Below are positions 13,744 through 16,673 of a stretch of DNA of 16,673 nucleotides, in pieces (the stretch's first letter is position 1; each line of letters opens with the position of its first letter). The stretch lies in the NCBI GenBank assembly GCA_035551575.1, contig DASZNJ010000161.1, forward strand, positions 1-16,673, given 5' to 3'. The notes below the pieces were generated by a model. That model was not told the DNA's origin. It saw only the letters and a list, made by a program, of their open reading frames with translations, and did no database searches. A program made the translations under genes and the position numbers. This stretch comes from JABFXC01 sp035551575. GTDB taxonomy: Bacteria > Gemmatimonadota > Gemmatimonadetes > Gemmatimonadales > Gemmatimonadaceae.

Positions 13744-16053
13744 TTAGAGTTTCGAGAAGTTCGTCTGGGCAGTGGGAGCGCCCTCGTAGGGCCAGCTCGC
13801 CGCTGGTTGCGTTCGTTCCTGCGCATCGACCACGGCCACCGCGGCCATGTTGACGATGTCCTGCACGTCGGCGCCGCGCTCGAGCACGTGCACCGGGCGG
13901 CGCATCCCGACGAGGATCGGGCCGATGGCCGTCGCCCCGCCAAGGTGCATCAGCAGCTTGTAGGCGATGTTCCCGGCCGCGAGGTTCGGGAAGATCAGCA
14001 CGTTGGCTTCGTCGTGCAGCACGCTGTGCGGATAGTCTTCCTTCATCCGCTGCGGGTTGAGCGCGGTGTCGGCCTGCATCTCGCCGTCCACCTCGAGCGA
14101 CGGGTCGCGCTCGCGGAGCAGCTGCGCGGCGAGCGCCATCTTCTCCGTCTCCGGACGGCGCACCGAGCCGAAGTTCGAGAACGACAGCATCGCGATCCTC
14201 GGCACGATGCCGAAGGTCTTCACGATCCGCGTCGCCGCGTAGGCGATCTGCGCGACCTGCTCGGCGCTCGGGTCGATGTTGACCGTCGTGTCGGCGCAGA
14301 AGACGACCTTCTTGTCGAAGACGAGCATGTACATCCCGCTGACCGTCTTCGCGTTCGGGTGCGCGCCGATCACCTCGAGGGCGGGGCGGATCGTCTCGGG
14401 GTAGTGCATGCCGACACCGGAGACGAGCGCGTCGGCGTCGCCGCAGGCGACCATGCAGCTCCCGAAGTAGTTGTTGTTCAACACCTGCTGGCTGGCGGCG
14501 CTCAGGCTCAACCCTTTCCGCTGGCGGCGCTCCCAGAGGTAGCGCGCGTACGTCTCGCGGCGCGACGAGGTGACCGGATCCTCGATCGTGATCTCCTCGA
14601 GCGAGATCGCGTTCTGCGCGGCGATGCTCTCGATGTTCTCGCGCTTGCCGAGGAGGATCGGCCGGGCCAGTCCCTCGTCGACGCAGATCTGCGCGGCGCG
14701 GATGATCCGCGCGTCCTCGCCCTCGGGGAAGACGACGGCCCGCGGGTCGGCCACGGCGCGGTTGATCAGCCCGCGCATGATCCCCTTCGCCCGGCCCAAC
14801 CGCGCCTCGAGCTGCTCGCGATACTGGTCGAGGTCGATGAAATCGCGGGCGACGTCGGTCGCGACCGCGGCCCACGCGACGGCCGGCGCGACCCAGAGCA
14901 GGACGCGCGGGTCGAACGGGAAGGGGATGAGGTATTCGGGGCCGAACTTCACGGACCGCATCCCGTACAGCGCCGACACCGAGTCGGGGACGTCCTGCTT
15001 CGCGAGCAGCGCGAGGGCGCGCGTCGCGGCCATCTTCATCTCCTCGTTGACCGTGGTCGCGCGCACGTCGAGCGCGCCGCGGAAGATGAAGGGGAAGCCG
15101 AGGACGTTGTTGACCTGGTTCGGATAGTCGCTCCGCCCGGTCGCGATGATCGCGTCGTCACGGAAGGCGCGCACTTCGTCCGGCAGGATCTCGGGAACCG
15201 GGTTGGCGAGCGCGAAGATGATCGGCGACCTGGCCATCGCCGCGACCATCTCCCCCGTCACGGCGCCGGCGACCGAGAGCCCGACGAAGACGTCGGCGCC
15301 GACGAGCGCGTCGGCGATGGTGCGGGCGTCCGTCCTGTTCGCGAAGCGCGCCTTGTACGGGTCCATGTCCCCGGCGCGGCCCTGGTAGATGACGCCGGCG
15401 CGGTCGCACATGATGATGTTCTCGCGCTGGACGCCGAGCCGGATGTAATGCTCGCCGGTGGCGATCGCCGCCGCGCCCGCGCCCGAGAAGACGACGCGGA
15501 TCTGCGAGATGTCCTTGCCGGTGATCTCGAGGGCGTTGAGCAGCGCGGCGCCGGAGATGATCGCCGTCCCGTGCTGGTCGTCGTGGAAGACGGGGATCTT
15601 CATCGTCTTCCGCAGCGTCTCCTCGATGTAGAAGCAGTCGGGAGACTTGATGTCCTCGAGGTTGATCCCGCCGACGGTGGGCTCGAGGAGCTGGCAGAAC
15701 CTGATGACGTCGTCGGGGTTCTCCGAGCCGACTTCGAGGTCGAAGACATCGAGGTCGGCGAACTGCTTGAACAGGTTACCCTTGCCCTCCATCACCGGCT
15801 TGCCCGCGGCCGCGCCGATGTTGCCGAGACCGAGGACAGCGGTGCCGTTGGTCACGACGGCGACGAGGTTCCCCTTGGCGGTGTACTTGTAGACGTCGTC
15901 CGGGTTGGCCTTGATCTCGAGGCAAGGCTCGGCGACCCCCGGCGAATACGCGAGCGAGAGGTCGCGCTGGTTGGAAAGGGGCTTCGTCGGGACGACGGCG
16001 ATCTTGCCTGGCCGTCCGCGCGAGTGGTAGTCGAGGGCGTCTTCGCGTTTCAT
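13744..16053 (-). CDS. maeB: MaeB-type malic enzyme with phosphotransacetylase-like domain
   Basis: This 769-aa fusion has an N-terminal malic enzyme (~1-425) that oxidatively decarboxylates malate to pyruvate, probably with NADP. Motifs are SPGVAEPC (37-44), TNGTAVLGLGNIG (68-80), EDIKSPDCF and PVFHDDQHGT (metal site), and VVFSGAGAAA (dinucleotide fold). The second half (~430-769) is a phosphotransacetylase-like domain (VVFPEGEDARIIRAA, SGVGMHYPETIRPA, VDGEMQADTALN), which in known MaeB proteins is catalytically silent and mediates acetyl-CoA inhibition. Length matches E. coli MaeB (759 aa). ATG 16053 is the natural family start; no strong Shine-Dalgarno sequence is visible. pckA follows 7 nt downstream. 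An inverted repeat at 16147-16182 could be its operator. Confidence 0.96.
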   Translation of the reverse strand: MKREDALDYHSRGRPGKIAVVPTKPLSNQRDLSLAYSPGVAEPCLEIKANPDDVYKYTAKGNLVAVVTNGTAVLGLGNIGAAAGKPVMEGKGNLFKQFADLDVFDLEVGSENPDDVIRFCQLLEPTVGGINLEDIKSPDCFYIEETLRKTMKIPVFHDDQHGTAIISGAALLNALEITGKDISQIRVVFSGAGAAAIATGEHYIRLGVQRENIIMCDRAGVIYQGRAGDMDPYKARFANRTDARTIADALVGADVFVGLSVAGAVTGEMVAAMARSPIIFALANPVPEILPDEVRAFRDDAIIATGRSDYPNQVNNVLGFPFIFRGALDVRATTVNEEMKMAATRALALLAKQDVPDSVSALYGMRSVKFGPEYLIPFPFDPRVLLWVAPAVAWAAVATDVARDFIDLDQYREQLEARLGRAKGIMRGLINRAVADPRAVVFPEGEDARIIRAAQICVDEGLARPILLGKRENIESIAAQNAISLEEITIEDPVTSSRRETYARYLWERRQRKGLSLSAASQQVLNNNYFGSCMVACGDADALVSGVGMHYPETIRPALEVIGAHPNAKTVSGMYMLVFDKKVVFCADTTVNIDPSAEQVAQIAYAATRIVKTFGIVPRIAMLSFSNFGSVRRPETEKMALAAQLLRERDPSLEVDGEMQADTALNPQRMKEDYPHSVLHDEANVLIFPNLAAGNIAYKLLMHLGGATAIGPILVGMRRPVHVLERGADVQDIVNMAAVAVVDAQERTQPAASWPYEGAPTAQTNFSKL

Positions 16054-16146
16054 CTATCTGGGAAAATGCGACGCCGGCTCCGAAAGCTGCAGTCCCGGTC
16101 GGCGGAATTCGCTCGTGGGACAGTCGGCTCCGGCGCCGGCTCGACG

Positions 16147-16182
16147 CGGTGTGATCGCCGTCGCACATCCGGCCACACACCG
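16147..16182. promoter_or_regulatory. Inverted repeat upstream of maeB-pckA
   Basis: CGGTGTG (16147-16153) and CACACCG (16176-16182) are exact 7-bp inverted copies 22 nt apart, in the 153-nt gap between rpiB and maeB, about 95-130 nt before the maeB ATG. The centre spacing (29 nt) is near three helical turns, compatible with two protein-binding half-sites, or it could be rpiB 3' structure. No clear promoter was found in the gap. Confidence 0.3.
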
Positions 16183-16206
16183 TGCAACTGCGTGTCGTCT
16201 CTAAGG

Positions 16207-16673
16207 TTAGCCGCGCCGATCGAGGGCGTCAATCTTCTCGACCCGCACGGCGTGTCGTCCGCCGGCAAATGGGGTCGAGAGGAAGGTGTCGACGATGCCG
16301 AGTGCGAGTCTCGTGCCGAGGAGCCCGCCGCCGAGAGTGAGCACGTTCGCGCCGTTATGTTCGCGCGCATTGCCGGCGGTGGTGACGTCGTAGCACATCG
16401 CGGCGCGCACCCCCGGGATCTTGTTCGCCGCCATGCAGCTGCCGATGCCGGCGCCATCGACCATGATCCCGAACGTTGCCTGCTTCGATGCGACCGCGCG
16501 GGCGACGGCGACGGCGAAGTCGGGGTAGTCGACGGCCTCGGTGGAGTTGGTGCCGAGGTCGGTGACCGGAAAGCCGCGAGCGCGAAGGTGCTCGGCGATC
16601 GCGTTCTTCATCGCGACGCCCCCGTGGTCGGCGCCGACGGCGATGGTGGGCTTCGACGCGGGAGGGGCGCCGG
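16207..16673 (-). CDS. rpiB: RpiB/LacA/LacB-family sugar-phosphate isomerase, variant active site (5' end missing)
   Basis: The visible 154 residues are an RpiB-fold isomerase, a family that interconverts ribose-5-P and ribulose-5-P or related sugar phosphates. Family marks are TIAVGADHGG (substrate Asp-His), DLGTNSTEAVDYPDFA, AANKIPGVRAAMCYD, REHNGANVLTLGGG (His matching E. coli His 99) and GGRHAVRVEKI. The loop that reads ICGTGVG in E. coli is MVDGAGIG here, so the catalytic Cys 66 is replaced by Asp, while a Cys appears six residues later (GSCMAANK). The frame stays open for at least eight residues before TIAVGADH without a start codon, so the N-terminus is longer than in E. coli RpiB and runs off the window. 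An internal ATG at 16611 is not the start. True substrate uncertain. Confidence 0.9.
   Translation of the reverse strand, partial: GAPPASKPTIAVGADHGGVAMKNAIAEHLRARGFPVTDLGTNSTEAVDYPDFAVAVARAVASKQATFGIMVDGAGIGSCMAANKIPGVRAAMCYDVTTAGNAREHNGANVLTLGGGLLGTRLALGIVDTFLSTPFAGGRHAVRVEKIDALDRRG

Noticed and set aside
12087..13853. Long open frame (588 codons) on the plus strand
   Set aside because: It is the antisense of pckA, with low-complexity Arg/Val/Glu/Ala-rich translation caused by high GC; pckA on the minus strand has full family motifs.
13737..13943. 69-codon upstream extension of the pckA frame
   Set aside because: It runs across the end of maeB in another frame and has no family similarity; ATG 13736 is the start.

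Overview
The window is a GC-rich (about 70% by eye), tightly packed bacterial chromosome segment of housekeeping and accessory genes. There is no insertion sequence, phage gene, CRISPR array or rRNA. The gene styles (ATP-type PEP carboxykinase, a fused malic enzyme, a divergent UvrA, FHA/PP2C signalling, and frequent starts without a Shine-Dalgarno sequence) suggest a deep-branching Gram-negative phylum. Gemmatimonadota is my best guess, by inference from style only; no phylogenetic marker was tested.

Layout. (1) 1-1033, minus strand: tRNA-Asn(GTT) with a strong intrinsic terminator, then purE and purK (cut by the left edge), which share a TAGTG stop/start overlap. (2) 1091-4599, minus strand: uvrA, preceded by two tandem small GlsB/YeaQ-type membrane proteins separated by a perfect 14-bp stem-loop. 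(3) 4600-4771: a divergent intergenic region with a recognisable plus-strand promoter and several inverted repeats. (4) 4772-10317, plus strand: an ABC exporter; a triple-FHA tail-anchored protein fused by overlap to a PP2C phosphatase and a 63-aa protein; then a lipoprotein and a small membrane protein, both unrecognised. (5) 10318-10601: a gene-free convergent gap with short repeat relics. (6) 10602-16673, minus strand: an HD-domain phosphohydrolase, the maeB-pckA operon, and an RpiB-family isomerase running off the right edge with a changed active site.

How the genes work together. PurK and PurE make consecutive products in purine synthesis. MaeB and PckA both turn C4 acids into C3 compounds (malate to pyruvate, oxaloacetate to PEP) and are very probably co-transcribed, setting the TCA/gluconeogenesis balance. 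The FHA and PP2C proteins are opposite arms of phospho-Ser/Thr signalling (reading and erasing), but no kinase lies in the window. Several genes lack a Shine-Dalgarno sequence and have a TANNNT box 6-9 nt before the start codon, which suggests leaderless transcripts. The octamer CGTTAGGC occurs six times, about ten times more than base composition predicts.

I found no clear-cut new defence or mobile system. The most interesting items are the RpiB variant with Asp in place of the catalytic Cys, the unknown lipoprotein/membrane-protein pair, the FHA-PP2C unit, the enriched octamer and the leaderless-start pattern.
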